64,000 bases of DNA. It comes from Hymenobacter daecheongensis DSM 21074 (lineage in GTDB: Bacteria; Bacteroidota; Bacteroidia; Cytophagales; Hymenobacteraceae). Shown piece after piece: positions 1 to 8,109 of the stretch. The DNA lies in assembly GCF_900141805.1 (NCBI RefSeq), contig NZ_FQYN01000006.1, positions 1-64,000 on the forward strand, in the 5' to 3' direction. A program made the translations under genes and the position numbers. Position 1 is the stretch's first letter; every line of letters starts with the position of its first letter. The notes under the pieces were generated by a model. It did no database searches. It saw nothing but the letters and a program-made list of their open reading frames with translations, and was not told the DNA's origin.

Positions 1-48
1 CCGAGCTGAGCCGTACTAATGACTCGAACACTTCTAAGGACTGTGCTT
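1..48 (+). rRNA. 23S ribosomal RNA, 3' end (partial)
   Basis: The first bases contain the conserved terminal helix region of 23S rRNA (GAGCTGAGCCGTACTAATGA), and the gene runs in from the left edge. The 3' boundary is approximate. The 5S gene follows after about 80 bp, the usual rrn order. Confidence 0.85.
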
Positions 49-129
49 GACCGCACTTTCTTCTTACCCGTTTTTACTACGTCAACGATTTTGACAGTTT
101 TCACAATCAACATGTGATACTGCGCACCA

Positions 130-240
130 GTAATGGTGGCTTTAGCACGGGTGTTCACCTCTTCCCATTCCGAACAGAGCAGTTAAGCCCCGTTGCGCCT
201 ATGGTACTGCCTTCACCGGCGGGAGAGTCGGTCGCCGCCA
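130..240 (+). rRNA. rrf: 5S ribosomal RNA
   Basis: The conserved 5S core is visible: TGGTGGC at the 5' side, CACCTCTTCCCATTCCGAAC in the loop B/C region, and GGTACTGCC followed by GGGAGAGT near the 3' side. The ends are estimated by pairing and are good to a few bases. The gene lies directly downstream of the 23S end and is followed by a strong hairpin. Confidence 0.9.
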
Positions 241-249
241 ACCTTACTA

Positions 250-301
250 CCCGCCCGCCCCGGTCCGCGCCTCGCGCTGCAGACCGGGGCGGGCTGCGTT
301 T
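250..301 (+). terminator. rRNA operon terminator
   Basis: A GC-rich stem pairs GCCCGCCCCGGTC with GACCGGGGCGGGC around a 16-nt loop, about 10 bp after 5S. Only a short T-run follows (GTTTATAG). It is well placed to end the rrn transcript. Confidence 0.7.
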
Positions 302-797
302 ATAGCCTACCCCAAAGCCCAGCCACCCGCCCGCCCAATGACCCTACACGGCTCACAGGAGCAATATTTTAGTTGAGATAAAGTAGCGGTGCAGGCAAAC
401 GGACGCTATTCGCAAAAAGTAACTAAGGAATAGGGGCATCATGTACTTATCTATGCTCACTTGATGCATAGCTACCCGCCACAGACGATATTGAGACTGT
501 GGCCAAAGAGAATAATTGGCAGATGCCTATATAACTTATGCTGTCGGTCTGAACTAAGCCTTGAGCGTGCGCTCACCTGTACGCACTCTATTATTTAGAT
601 TATGCCGGCTGTGTAAGTCAATACGCCCTCGCAGCCGCAGCCTCACGCCTACATTGATAGGTCGTGACAGTGACTAGCTTTGGTTGGGCATATAATCATT
701 CATACAGCATCCAAGTCAGAGCAAATTTCCAAAACCTGGCCCTAGACCTATGGCAACCGTTTGACCTTACGGAGAGCAGTATTGCTTCGATATTAAC
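302..797. other. Gene-free region between the rRNA operon and the LacI-type gene
   Basis: About 500 bp have no convincing open frame on either strand and are more AT-rich than the flanking genes. A plus-strand TAGCTTTG (675-682) fits the Bacteroidota -7 box but has no gene in front of it. Nothing else was recognised, so this may be decayed sequence or an untranslated spacer. Confidence 0.5.
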
Positions 798-1841
798 TTA
801 AACTGCTATGCTGCCCGCAGGCACGCGCTGCGAAGAGCCGCGGATGAGCAATGTGGGTTGGAGCACTACATGACGCGGTGTGACGGGGTGTTTGCCTGCT
901 GTTATCATTTCTAATAGCAGTTCTACCGCTGTTCGGCCCATTTCCTCACACCGTTGGTCTACGGAGGTTAACATGGGCTCTGTCAAGGAATCGAATAGCT
1001 CATTGCTGAAGCCTGCCAGGGCAACGTCCTGGGGGATACGTAGACCTTGGCGCTTCACCATTTGCATGGCTCCTACCAGCGCCAAATCGTTGCAGGCAAA
1101 CACACCATCGAGGTGAGGGACTTTTTTCAGTAGCATAGCCATACCATCGCGGCCGTCCTGCATCGATAAATCGCTGAAATGAATCAAGTCGGGGTTGACG
1201 GCCTGGCCGTACTTGCGCAAGGCATTTACGTACCCCTGGTAGCGGTTTTTGCAGATATTCAGGTGCTGGGGGCCGCCTAAGTGGGCAATTTGCTGGCAGC
1301 CCTGCTCAAGCAGGTGGCACACGGCATCATATCCGCCCTGATAATCATCGAGTACTACGGCGCTGACTTGCTCGCTCTCCATGATGCGGTCGAAAAACAC
1401 CAACGGAATGCCGCGGCGGCGTACTTCTTCCAAATGCTGAAAATCGTGGGTAGAGAGGGAAAGGGAAACCAAGATGCCATCCACCTGCGCGTTGAGTAAT
1501 GCTTCGATGTTCTTCTGCTCCTGCGCTACGTTCTCGTTGGACTGGCAGATCATGACATTGAAGCCGGCCTGATTGGCCAGGGTTTCTATGCCTTTTACTA
1601 CCAGCGCGAAGAACTGGCCATCGATGTGCGGGATAACGACTCCGATGGTGTTGCTACGACCTTTGCGTAGCGCCGCGGCCAGGTGATTGGGCTGATAGTG
1701 CAGCTGACGCGCCAGCTCCCAGACCCGCTGTTTGGTTGCTTCGCTGATGCGGCTGTTGTTGCTCAGCGCCCGTGAAACTGTCGAAACCGATAGGTTCAGC
1801 TGAGCGGCAAGATCGGAGATGGAAGCGCGGTGAATGGTCAC
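798..1841 (-). CDS. LacI family transcriptional regulator
   Basis: This is a sugar-responsive DNA-binding repressor of full family length (347 aa). The N-terminal LacI helix-turn-helix sits at about residues 7-32 (ISDLAAQLNLSVSTVSRALS). A hinge (YQPNHLAAALRKGRS) follows, and then a periplasmic-binding-protein-like effector domain from about residue 63 to the end (NTIGVVIPHIDGQFFALVVK, then GVFACNDLALVGAM). No sugar transporter or glycosidase gene adjoins it, so the ligand cannot be inferred from context. A long palindrome with a LacI-type centre lies 155-200 bp upstream of its start (1996-2041) and may be its own operator. No clear TAnnTTTG box was found near the start. The family assignment is firm and the regulon is unknown. 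Confidence 0.92.
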   Translation of the reverse strand: MTIHRASISDLAAQLNLSVSTVSRALSNNSRISEATKQRVWELARQLHYQPNHLAAALRKGRSNTIGVVIPHIDGQFFALVVKGIETLANQAGFNVMICQSNENVAQEQKNIEALLNAQVDGILVSLSLSTHDFQHLEEVRRRGIPLVFFDRIMESEQVSAVVLDDYQGGYDAVCHLLEQGCQQIAHLGGPQHLNICKNRYQGYVNALRKYGQAVNPDLIHFSDLSMQDGRDGMAMLLKKVPHLDGVFACNDLALVGAMQMVKRQGLRIPQDVALAGFSNELFDSLTEPMLTSVDQRCEEMGRTAVELLLEMITAGKHPVTPRHVVLQPTLLIRGSSQRVPAGSIAV

Positions 1842-1995
1842 GGGGAAGGAGAATAATGCTTAAGCAAGGTCGCACAATTCGCGCAACATGCCTGAATGGT
1901 GAGAACAACAGCCAACGGAAAACAATCTTTTTTGACGGTTAAGAGTACGGCTGACCTGCTGCAAACTCATTGCGGGAAGGGCAGAGACAAAAATT

Positions 1996-2041
1996 AAGGC
2001 CTATTAGTTTGTGCAATCGTTTGCACAAACTAATAGGCCTT
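1996..2041. promoter_or_regulatory. Perfect 21-bp inverted repeat with a LacI-type operator centre
   Basis: The arms 1996-2016 and 2021-2041 are exact reverse complements around a 4-nt loop (TCGT). The inner part reads TTGTGCAATCGTTTGCACAA, a near-palindrome centred on CG like LacI/PurR/CcpA-family operators. It lies between the divergent LacI-type gene and the gene at 2142. The arms are much longer than one operator needs, and no T-run follows on either strand. A role as operator for the neighbouring LacI protein is inference. Confidence 0.6.
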
Positions 2042-2141
2042 CTTACATTTAAGCCGTTGAATCAGAAGCTATCCACCAGCTTCGGTTTTGCACGGCTCCA
2101 AACACGTCTTCTAAGTCTTCTAACCGCTATTTCTACTGTAA

Positions 2142-2639
2142 ATGGGACGTCATCGTCACTCCGTCAGCCTCACCTCTCAGCAACAGACGTATCTGACCAG
2201 CTTTGTGAATTCGGAAATTCTTTCCCGCCAGCAGCGCAATCGGGCGCTGGTGCTGCAGCATTGGCAGTCTAATTATTCCGTGCAGGAATCAGCAGAAGTA
2301 CTGGGGTTGAGCATTCATCGGGTGTACAGTATGCGGCGGGCCTATAGCGAGCAGGGGTTTCAGGACTATCTGCACGCTATCCGGCGGTGCGGAGCGCCGA
2401 ATAAGCTGACTCCGAAGATGGAGGCGCACTTGCGGCGTTTTACGGAGCGGGCTTCGGCCAAAGGCAAGCGGGTGACGCTGACTGCGCTGGCTAAGCGCGT
2501 GGTTGATCTGGGGTATGTAGAAAGTATCTGCACCGTTACCATTCATAAGGTCCTGAAACAGGCCCGCCCGGCAGTTGCGGCGCAAACGGCTCATTTGCTG
2601 CTCCGGCCCATTCAGCAGGATAAAGAGCGGGCTGCTTAG
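2142..2639 (+). CDS. Helix-turn-helix protein resembling the N-terminal part of an IS630-type transposase
   Basis: This 165-aa protein has two predicted helix-turn-helix segments. The first is homeodomain-like (about residues 45-72, SVQESAEVLGLSIHRVYSMR). The second (about 110-140) contains VTLTALAKRVV and TVTIHKVLKQ, the pattern seen before the catalytic domain in IS630/Tc1-type transposases. It stops before any DDE catalytic domain, and none follows downstream in any frame I recognise. It is therefore either a stand-alone DNA-binding protein or the surviving 5' part of a broken element. The start is an ATG 101 bp after the long palindrome. No terminal inverted repeats or target duplication were seen around it. 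Confidence 0.6.
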   Translation: MGRHRHSVSLTSQQQTYLTSFVNSEILSRQQRNRALVLQHWQSNYSVQESAEVLGLSIHRVYSMRRAYSEQGFQDYLHAIRRCGAPNKLTPKMEAHLRRFTERASAKGKRVTLTALAKRVVDLGYVESICTVTIHKVLKQARPAVAAQTAHLLLRPIQQDKERAA

Positions 2640-2685
2640 GACTGGTAGCCAGGCTCTGGCTTGGACTACTGCATTTATAGAAGAT

Positions 2686-2771
2686 ACCTCCGCCCGCTTA
2701 TCGGCAGGAACTGCTGATGCCAGTCGTTTGGAACGACAGCCTGCAACTCCTGCCGGTAGGCGGGCGGAGGT
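2686..2771. repeat. Large imperfect hairpin (24-bp arms, 22 paired)
   Basis: The arms 2686-2709 (starting ACCTCCGCCCGC) and 2748-2771 (ending GCGGGCGGAGGT) pair at 22 of 24 positions. The 38-nt loop holds a second small stem, GTCGTT-TGG-AACGAC. It follows the IS630-like gene by about 46 bp and has no T-run. It could be a REP-like or MITE-like element, or an RNA structure. Confidence 0.65.
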
Positions 2772-2823
2772 GTGAACAGGCCCCAGCACATCCGCAATGT
2801 GTGAGTATGAAATCGATCTAAAA

Positions 2824-2861
2824 CCAAAAAAGCCACTCTGCCTTGCGGCGAAGTGGCTTTT
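2824..2861 (-). terminator. Rho-independent terminator of the tRNA-Val gene
   Basis: Read on the minus strand, AAAGCCACT pairs with AGTGGCTTT and is followed by a T-rich tract, a few bases after the tRNA 3' CCA. Confidence 0.8.
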
Positions 2862-2864
2862 CGA

Positions 2865-2942
2865 TGGTGGGAGATACTGGGTTCGAACCAGTGACCCTCT
2901 GCTTGTAAGGCAGATGCTCTGAACCAGCTGAGCTAATCTCCC
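2865..2942 (-). tRNA. tRNA-Val (anticodon TAC)
   Basis: The reverse strand folds into a full cloverleaf. The acceptor is GGGAGAT/ATCTCCC, the D-stem GCTC/GAGC, the anticodon stem TCTGC/GCAGA around loop CTTACAA (anticodon TAC), and the T-arm ACTGG-TTCGAAC-CCAGT. The 3' CCA is encoded in the DNA (78 nt in total). A terminator follows directly. Confidence 0.95.
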
Positions 2943-3083
2943 GTGTTGTGTACGTCCCGTTTGGGATTGCAAATATGGGAGGTGTTTTTCGAAACAGCAA
3001 GAAAATATCTGATCTTGGGTAAAGAATTTTTAGAGAAACCCAGCGTTGGAAGAGTCAACACATTCATTGTCAGAAATTTTTGG

Positions 3084-5645
3084 GTGTTGAAAAAAAGTAA
3101 ATTTTTTTTGTGGGGCGGGCTGTTGGTGGCAGTATCGCTGTTGGGCGGCGGGATTCTGGGAGTTTGGCTGGGGCAGGATCGAATTATTTCGCTGTTTGTG
3201 CAGGAAGCCAACCGTCACCTGCGCACGCCAGTTCGGGTGGGCCATCTGGAGGTTTCGGTGTGGCAGGCGTTTCCGCGCGTTGCCATCACGCTGCATGATG
3301 TGGTGGTGATGGGGTCGTTGCCGGGCGATACGGCGGCCCTGGCGCGGGTAAAGTCGCTTTATTGCGCATTCGACGCCTGGGATATGCTGGCCGGCCGCTA
3401 CCACATCCGGGCCCTCACGCTGGCTGATGGCCGCGTGCAGGTGCGCCATGATGCTCGGGGCCGGCCCAACTATGCCATATTTCGCGCCGATTCGACCCAG
3501 GCCGCGGATAAGCCGCTGGCATTTGAGCTGGAAACCATCAGGCTGGAGCGCGTGGGGGTGCAGTACGCCAACGACAGCCAGCGGCAGCGCTACGCACTGC
3601 GGGCGCACGATCTGCGGGCCTCACTCACGGTGACTGATGCGAGTATCCGGATTCGGGCGGCCGGTAATATGCGCGTGGAGACGGTGCGGCTGGGCACGGA
3701 CGATTATTTCCGGGGCAAAGATTTGGCGCTGACTACGCAGCTAGTGATAGACCGCCAGGCGCAGCAGCTAACCATTCAGCCTTCGGTGTTGCGCGTTGGC
3801 CAAGCCAGCTATGACCTAGCGGGCCGCATGGGGTATGGGGGAGCTGCTACCGACTGGGATCTGACGCTGAACGGCCAGCACACGAATCTGCAGGCCCTAA
3901 CGGCCCTGCTGCCCCCGCGCCTGACGCAACGCTTAAACCGCTACCGCAGCCGCGGCGACATGTACTTCCGGGGCCGCGTGCAGACTGTGGCGGCCGGAAC
4001 CAATCCACGCATTGATATTCGCTTTGGCTGCCGCGACGCTTCTTTTTACCACCCCGAGTACCAGGAAACGGTGGAGCACGTGTTTTTGCGCGGGGCATTC
4101 AGCAATGGGGCTCAGCGCACGGCCCGCACTACGTCGCTCACGCTGCAAAATCTGCGTGGCATGCTGCGGGGGCGGCCGTTCAGCGGCAATCTGCGCTACG
4201 AGAATCTGCTGGACCCCAGCGTGCGGCTCGATCTGCGGGCTGATGTGGATGTGGCGCGGGTGCTGCGGTTTTTTCCGGTGGCGGCGGTGCGCGGGGCCAG
4301 CGGACAGGCCCAGCTAGCGGTGCGGCTGGCGGGCAATCTGCGCCAGTTTCGGGCGCGGCCGGCCACGGCGGTCCGGCAATCGGGAGGCGAGCTGACGCTA
4401 CGGGGCGTGAACGTGCAGCTGCGCGACTACGCCCAGCCGCTGACCGGACTCAGCGGCAATTTCCTGCTGCGGGGCAATGATGTCGCCATTACGGACTTCA
4501 CGGGGCACATGGGTCACTCCGACTTTCGTCTGAACGGCTTTTTCAAAAATGCCCTGGGCTGGCTGCTGCTGCCCCACCAACAGCTGCTGGTGGAGGCCGA
4601 TGTAACAGCGCGGCGGCTGGACCTGGACGAGCTGTTGCGGATGCCCACGCGGGGCCGAGGTAGGGCTGTGGCTGCGGCCACGGAGGACGCGGGCGGCGCA
4701 GGCTATGCGTTGGAAGTGTCGCCGAACCTGGCGCTGGAGCTGCGGGCTACGGTGGGGCAGGTGCGGTTCCGGCGCTTTCGGGGCCGGGCGCTGCACGGCA
4801 CGGTGCGGCTGCAGAACCAGGTGCTTTCTACGCCCGGCCTGAGCGTGGCGGCGGCCGGCGGCAGCGCCACGCTGCGCGGCCAGTTGGATGCCCGGCAGCC
4901 CGATCTGCTCAAGGCCAGCACGCACATGACCTGCACCCAGTTGCCGCTCGATAGTCTTTTTTACGTGTTTGAGGACTTTGGGCAGCAGTTTCTGACGGCC
5001 CGTCATCTGCGCGGCACGCTCACGGCCACGGCCGAATCAGACATCTATTTTGACCGCAATCTGCGGCCCCTAACTGACCGCCTGGAGGCGGAGGTGCAGG
5101 CCACAGTGCGCAACGGCGAGCTAAATAACTTCGCTCCGCTGCAAAAGCTGAGCATGGTGGCCAGCCGGGAGCAGCTCCGGCATCTGCGTTTCGCGCAGCT
5201 TACCAACAGCCTCTACATTCAGAGCCGCACGGTGTACGTGCCCGAAATGGAAATCCGCTCGAACGTGCGGGCGGCGGCGGTGCTGCGCGTGACGGGAACG
5301 CACACCTTCGATCAGCAGATGGATTATCATCTCTCGATTCCTATTCTGCCCGGCCTGCTGCGGCGGGTGAGTCTGGGTGGCGAAACGGCTACCGGCCCGA
5401 CGCTGCTGCTGGCGGTGCAGGGCAACGAGACGGATTTTCGGGTGAGCCTGGACCGGAGCCGAGGCCAGGCAGGAAGGCCGCCGGCTCCGGCCCGGCGCGT
5501 ACCGGGCCCAGTGCCCGGGCCGGCCACCGGGCCAGCGGCTTCGGGGCCGGAGGCCGCGCCGGTGGTGGCCCCCAAGCTATTTGAGCTGAAGAAGCCGGAA
5601 AAGAAGCCGGCGCAGCCGCAGCCCGACCAGTATTTCGACTTTTAG
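3084..5645 (+). CDS. AsmA-like inner-membrane-anchored protein
   Basis: This very long protein (853 aa from the chosen start) has one N-terminal membrane anchor (FFLWGGLLVAVSLLGGG) followed by a repetitive beta-rich region. AsmA-like features include an N-terminal segment with FPRVAITLHDVVVMG and a C-terminal AsmA-type stretch around TFDQQMDYHLSIPILPG. AsmA/YhdP-family proteins span the periplasm and are linked to phospholipid transport and outer-membrane homeostasis. The C-terminus is rich in Pro, Ala and Lys. The frame is open from a GTG at 2943 that abuts the tRNA gene, but the anchor begins about 50 codons later. GTG 3084 or TTG 3087 therefore fits better, and no ATG lies nearby. A run of A and T residues just after the start is unlike the rest of the gene. 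Confidence 0.8.
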   Translation: MLKKSKFFLWGGLLVAVSLLGGGILGVWLGQDRIISLFVQEANRHLRTPVRVGHLEVSVWQAFPRVAITLHDVVVMGSLPGDTAALARVKSLYCAFDAWDMLAGRYHIRALTLADGRVQVRHDARGRPNYAIFRADSTQAADKPLAFELETIRLERVGVQYANDSQRQRYALRAHDLRASLTVTDASIRIRAAGNMRVETVRLGTDDYFRGKDLALTTQLVIDRQAQQLTIQPSVLRVGQASYDLAGRMGYGGAATDWDLTLNGQHTNLQALTALLPPRLTQRLNRYRSRGDMYFRGRVQTVAAGTNPRIDIRFGCRDASFYHPEYQETVEHVFLRGAFSNGAQRTARTTSLTLQNLRGMLRGRPFSGNLRYENLLDPSVRLDLRADVDVARVLRFFPVAAVRGASGQAQLAVRLAGNLRQFRARPATAVRQSGGELTLRGVNVQLRDYAQPLTGLSGNFLLRGNDVAITDFTGHMGHSDFRLNGFFKNALGWLLLPHQQLLVEADVTARRLDLDELLRMPTRGRGRAVAAATEDAGGAGYALEVSPNLALELRATVGQVRFRRFRGRALHGTVRLQNQVLSTPGLSVAAAGGSATLRGQLDARQPDLLKASTHMTCTQLPLDSLFYVFEDFGQQFLTARHLRGTLTATAESDIYFDRNLRPLTDRLEAEVQATVRNGELNNFAPLQKLSMVASREQLRHLRFAQLTNSLYIQSRTVYVPEMEIRSNVRAAAVLRVTGTHTFDQQMDYHLSIPILPGLLRRVSLGGETATGPTLLLAVQGNETDFRVSLDRSRGQAGRPPAPARRVPGPVPGPATGPAASGPEAAPVVAPKLFELKKPEKKPAQPQPDQYFDF

Positions 5646-5808
5646 CCGCCTGACTACAAATTTATTGCGTCCGGAATTGGGGCTTTAAGGGGCGGTTTGC
5701 GCGAAAGTGCGTCTGGCACGGGAGGAAGACGGGAGCGGGTTCAACCTAAATCTGCCGGCCCTCGTTAAGTCCAACGATTTATATTTTCACTCTCCAACCA
5801 ACGCACCC

Positions 5809-6732
5809 ATGGACAACCCCCAACTTCTGCAGAACTACTCGGATCAGGAAAAAGCGGCGTATCTGAGCGCCATTGCGAGTCTGGCTTCGGCCGACCGCGA
5901 GGCTTCGGCCGCGGAAGTGGAATTTCTGCAACAGCTGGCTCAGACGACGGGCCTGTCGGGCGGGGCTACTCAGCAGGTGCTGAATGCCGCCAAAGACGCT
6001 TCCAACGAGTCCATTAAGCAGAGCCTCGATACGCTGCGCGGCAGCGACCTACGCTTCTCGCTCGTGACGGACCTCATCAGCTTTGCCCGCGCCGATGGTG
6101 CTTACTCCAATACGGAGGAAGAAATGGTGAACAAAATAGCCGCTTACCTGGGCGTGAACCAGCAGCAGAAGCAGGCGCTGGAAACCGTGGTAGACCAGGC
6201 CGCCACCGTACCGCACGATGCCAATGACCCCGGCAAGCAAGGCTTCCTGAGCGGCATTACCGATAAGCTCGACAGCGTGGGTATTCCGAAAGGAGCCCTG
6301 ATGGCTGGTTTGCTGGGCGTAGTGGCCCCTATGGTGCTTTCGCGCGTGATGGGCGGTGGCAACCGCGGCGGTATGGGCGGTGGCATGGGGGGCATGATGG
6401 GCGGCAGCGGCACCATGGGCGGCCTGTTGGGCGGAGCAATGGGCGGTGGCAGCTCGATGGGTGGCCTACTCGGCGGCTTGCTCGGCGGCGGCCTGCTCAG
6501 CAGCGTGCTGGGCGGCGGCTCGGGCAGCGGGGCCAGCGCCGGCTACGGCAATATGCCCCAGCAGGGCACGCACGTAGGCAGCGGCGGACTAGGCTCGCTC
6601 ATGTCTATTCTGGGCGGGCTGGGTGGCCAGCCGGGCTCGGCTCCGCGTAGCGCGGGCGGTGCCGGCCTGGGCGGCTTGCTGGGCGGCGGTGGCATGGGCA
6701 GCCTGCTCGGCGGTCTGCTGGGCGGCCGCTAG
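5809..6732 (+). CDS. TerB-like domain protein with a glycine-rich tail
   Basis: The first 140 residues of this 307-aa protein look like the all-helical TerB (tellurite resistance/DUF533-like) fold: AAYLSAIASLASADREASAA, then DLISFARADGAYSNTEEEMV with paired acidic residues. The rest (from about 175) is dominated by Gly, Met and Leu repeats (GGLLGG, GGMGGMMGG), possibly membrane-associated or self-assembling. The chosen ATG follows a TATATTTTC stretch (5780-5788) that resembles a -7 box. A GTG further upstream (5707) is in frame but adds residues without a domain. The TerB fold is a good match, but the role is unknown and tellurite resistance should not be assumed. Confidence 0.7.
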   Translation: MDNPQLLQNYSDQEKAAYLSAIASLASADREASAAEVEFLQQLAQTTGLSGGATQQVLNAAKDASNESIKQSLDTLRGSDLRFSLVTDLISFARADGAYSNTEEEMVNKIAAYLGVNQQQKQALETVVDQAATVPHDANDPGKQGFLSGITDKLDSVGIPKGALMAGLLGVVAPMVLSRVMGGGNRGGMGGGMGGMMGGSGTMGGLLGGAMGGGSSMGGLLGGLLGGGLLSSVLGGGSGSGASAGYGNMPQQGTHVGSGGLGSLMSILGGLGGQPGSAPRSAGGAGLGGLLGGGGMGSLLGGLLGGR

Positions 6733-6762
6733 GTCGTTTCTCAATAGTAGGTCAGATCAACT

Positions 6763-6811
6763 AAAAAAAGCAGCCAGTCAAACCCTTCGCGGTTTGGCTG
6801 GCTGCTTTTTT
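6763..6811. terminator. Bidirectional rho-independent terminator
   Basis: GCAGCCAG and CAAACC pair with GGTTTG and CTGGCTGC around CTTCGC. An A-run precedes the stem and a T-run follows it, so it can end both the TerB-like gene and the convergent MscS gene. Confidence 0.9.
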
Positions 6812-6841
6812 GCGGAGAAGCCGGACGGAATCAGCAACAAA

Positions 6842-7993
6842 TCAGACCACTGACTGCGGCTGCGACTGCAGGCCGCGCAACGGATCGGCGGCGGGGGCGG
6901 CCAGCTGCACCACGCTGATGCTGGTGCTGGCAAAGCTGCCGCCGTGCTGTTCCACCAGCTCCACCAGCCGGTAGTTCAGCTCCTCTTTCACGTCCATATA
7001 TTCCTCGTAGCTGGTGGTTTCTACGAAGTACTGCACCGTTACTTCCTTGGCGGCCGGGGTGAGGGCCGAAAACTTGATCTGCACGTCATCGGTAGTGAGC
7101 GGGTGCTCCTGAATGACACGGTGAGCATCCTGCACGATACCGCGCAGCTGCTCGCTGGTGGTGGTGTGGCTCAGGGCCAGCGTGAAGCTCACGCGCCGGG
7201 CCGTGCGCAGAGAAAGGTTGTCGAGCGGCTTGTCAATCATCGACTTATTGGGCACCGTGACGTAGCTTTTTTCGGCGGTGCGCAGGCGCGTGCTGCGGAA
7301 GCCCACTTTTTCTACTGTGCCCGTCACGCCGCCCACTTCCACCAAGTCGCCCACGGCGAAAGGGCGGTCGAGGAAGATGGTGAAGGAAGCAATGAGGTTT
7401 TCCAGGCTCTCCTTGGCCGCGAAGGCCACCGCCAGCCCGCCAATGCCCAATCCGCCGATCAGGGCCGTGACGTTGACCCCGAACACGCGGCTGAGCATGA
7501 CCAGAAAAGCCATGGTGAGCACCAGCACCTTCAGCAGATCTTTGGCGAAGGGAATAAGCTGGTTGTTGATGCGGGAGGTGTTGGTTTCGGCGCGGCGCTG
7601 AAACACCATTACCAGAAAATCGACGCCCCGCAGCGCAATCCAGGCCACGCCGGTGATGATACCGATCTGGTAGAGCTTGAACAGGGCCACTTTGGGCCAG
7701 GGCTCATCGTGGGCCAGCTCGGAGCTGCGCACCGGGTAGTCGAGCACCTGAAACGCCAGATACACCGTGACGAAAAACACCACAATGGACACGGGCTGAA
7801 TTAGCAACGCCTGAAACTGGGCCTCGCTCACGCCCTCGGTCTGCTTGCGAATAAAGCGGAACGCCAGCTTGGACAGCAGCTTGGACAGCAGCGTTTTGAA
7901 TGCGTAGCCAAAGAGCAGAATGCCCGCGCAGGTGAGGTACGCGGCTACATCATTGCCCAGAAAGCGCAGGTGCAGAATTTCCTGAAGGGTCAT
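6842..7993 (-). CDS. MscS family mechanosensitive ion channel
   Basis: This small-conductance mechanosensitive channel (383 aa) releases solutes from the cytoplasm on osmotic downshock. Several hydrophobic segments occupy residues 15-180. The pore-lining TM3 carries the family Gly/Ala pattern (ALIGGLGIGGLAVAFAAKES), followed by the conserved beta domain (FAVGDLVEVGGVTGTVEKVG) and a C-terminal alpha/beta domain. The length is typical for a medium-size MscS homologue with extra N-terminal helices. It is convergent with the TerB-like gene and followed by a shared terminator. Its upstream side is a long palindrome. Family assignment is certain, but gating properties cannot be read from sequence. 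Confidence 0.95.
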   Translation of the reverse strand: MTLQEILHLRFLGNDVAAYLTCAGILLFGYAFKTLLSKLLSKLAFRFIRKQTEGVSEAQFQALLIQPVSIVVFFVTVYLAFQVLDYPVRSSELAHDEPWPKVALFKLYQIGIITGVAWIALRGVDFLVMVFQRRAETNTSRINNQLIPFAKDLLKVLVLTMAFLVMLSRVFGVNVTALIGGLGIGGLAVAFAAKESLENLIASFTIFLDRPFAVGDLVEVGGVTGTVEKVGFRSTRLRTAEKSYVTVPNKSMIDKPLDNLSLRTARRVSFTLALSHTTTSEQLRGIVQDAHRVIQEHPLTTDDVQIKFSALTPAAKEVTVQYFVETTSYEEYMDVKEELNYRLVELVEQHGGSFASTSISVVQLAAPAADPLRGLQSQPQSVV

Positions 7994-8013
7994 TTTTTAG
8001 GGTCTTTGGGTCC

Positions 8014-8092
8014 TGGGGGCTCGGGGACTTAGTTTTCGGGCAGTTATGAGCAACCAGGCCAGCCGCCCGAAAACCAAGTCCCTAAATCCCCA
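8014..8092. repeat. Intergenic palindrome of degenerate 8-nt words (GGGTCTTT type)
   Basis: Arms 8014-8041 and 8065-8092 (28 nt each) are near-perfect reverse complements sharing GACTT.GTTTTCGGGC. Outside the core each arm is made of 8-nt words such as GGGTCCTG and GGGGCTCG, mirrored as AAATCCCC and AAGGCCCC on the right. It fills the space between the MscS start and the dehydrogenase stop. Related single-strand words occur at 29108-29140 and 33990-34011. Confidence 0.75.
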
Positions 8093-8109
8093 AGGCCCCA
8101 TCAGCCAAG

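Noticed and set aside
675..682. TAGCTTTG as promoter of a hidden RNA gene in the 302-797 gap
   Set aside because: The box is present but no stem-loop, terminator or open frame follows on the plus strand. It is kept only as a note.
3061..3120. Programmed frameshift at the A/T runs at the start of the AsmA-like gene
   Set aside because: The frame is continuous through the runs and no alternative frame extends usefully, so there is no reason to invoke slippage.
5809..6732. Tellurite resistance gene
   Set aside because: Only the TerB-like fold is seen. There is no TerC, TerD or other ter gene nearby, so the resistance label is not supported.
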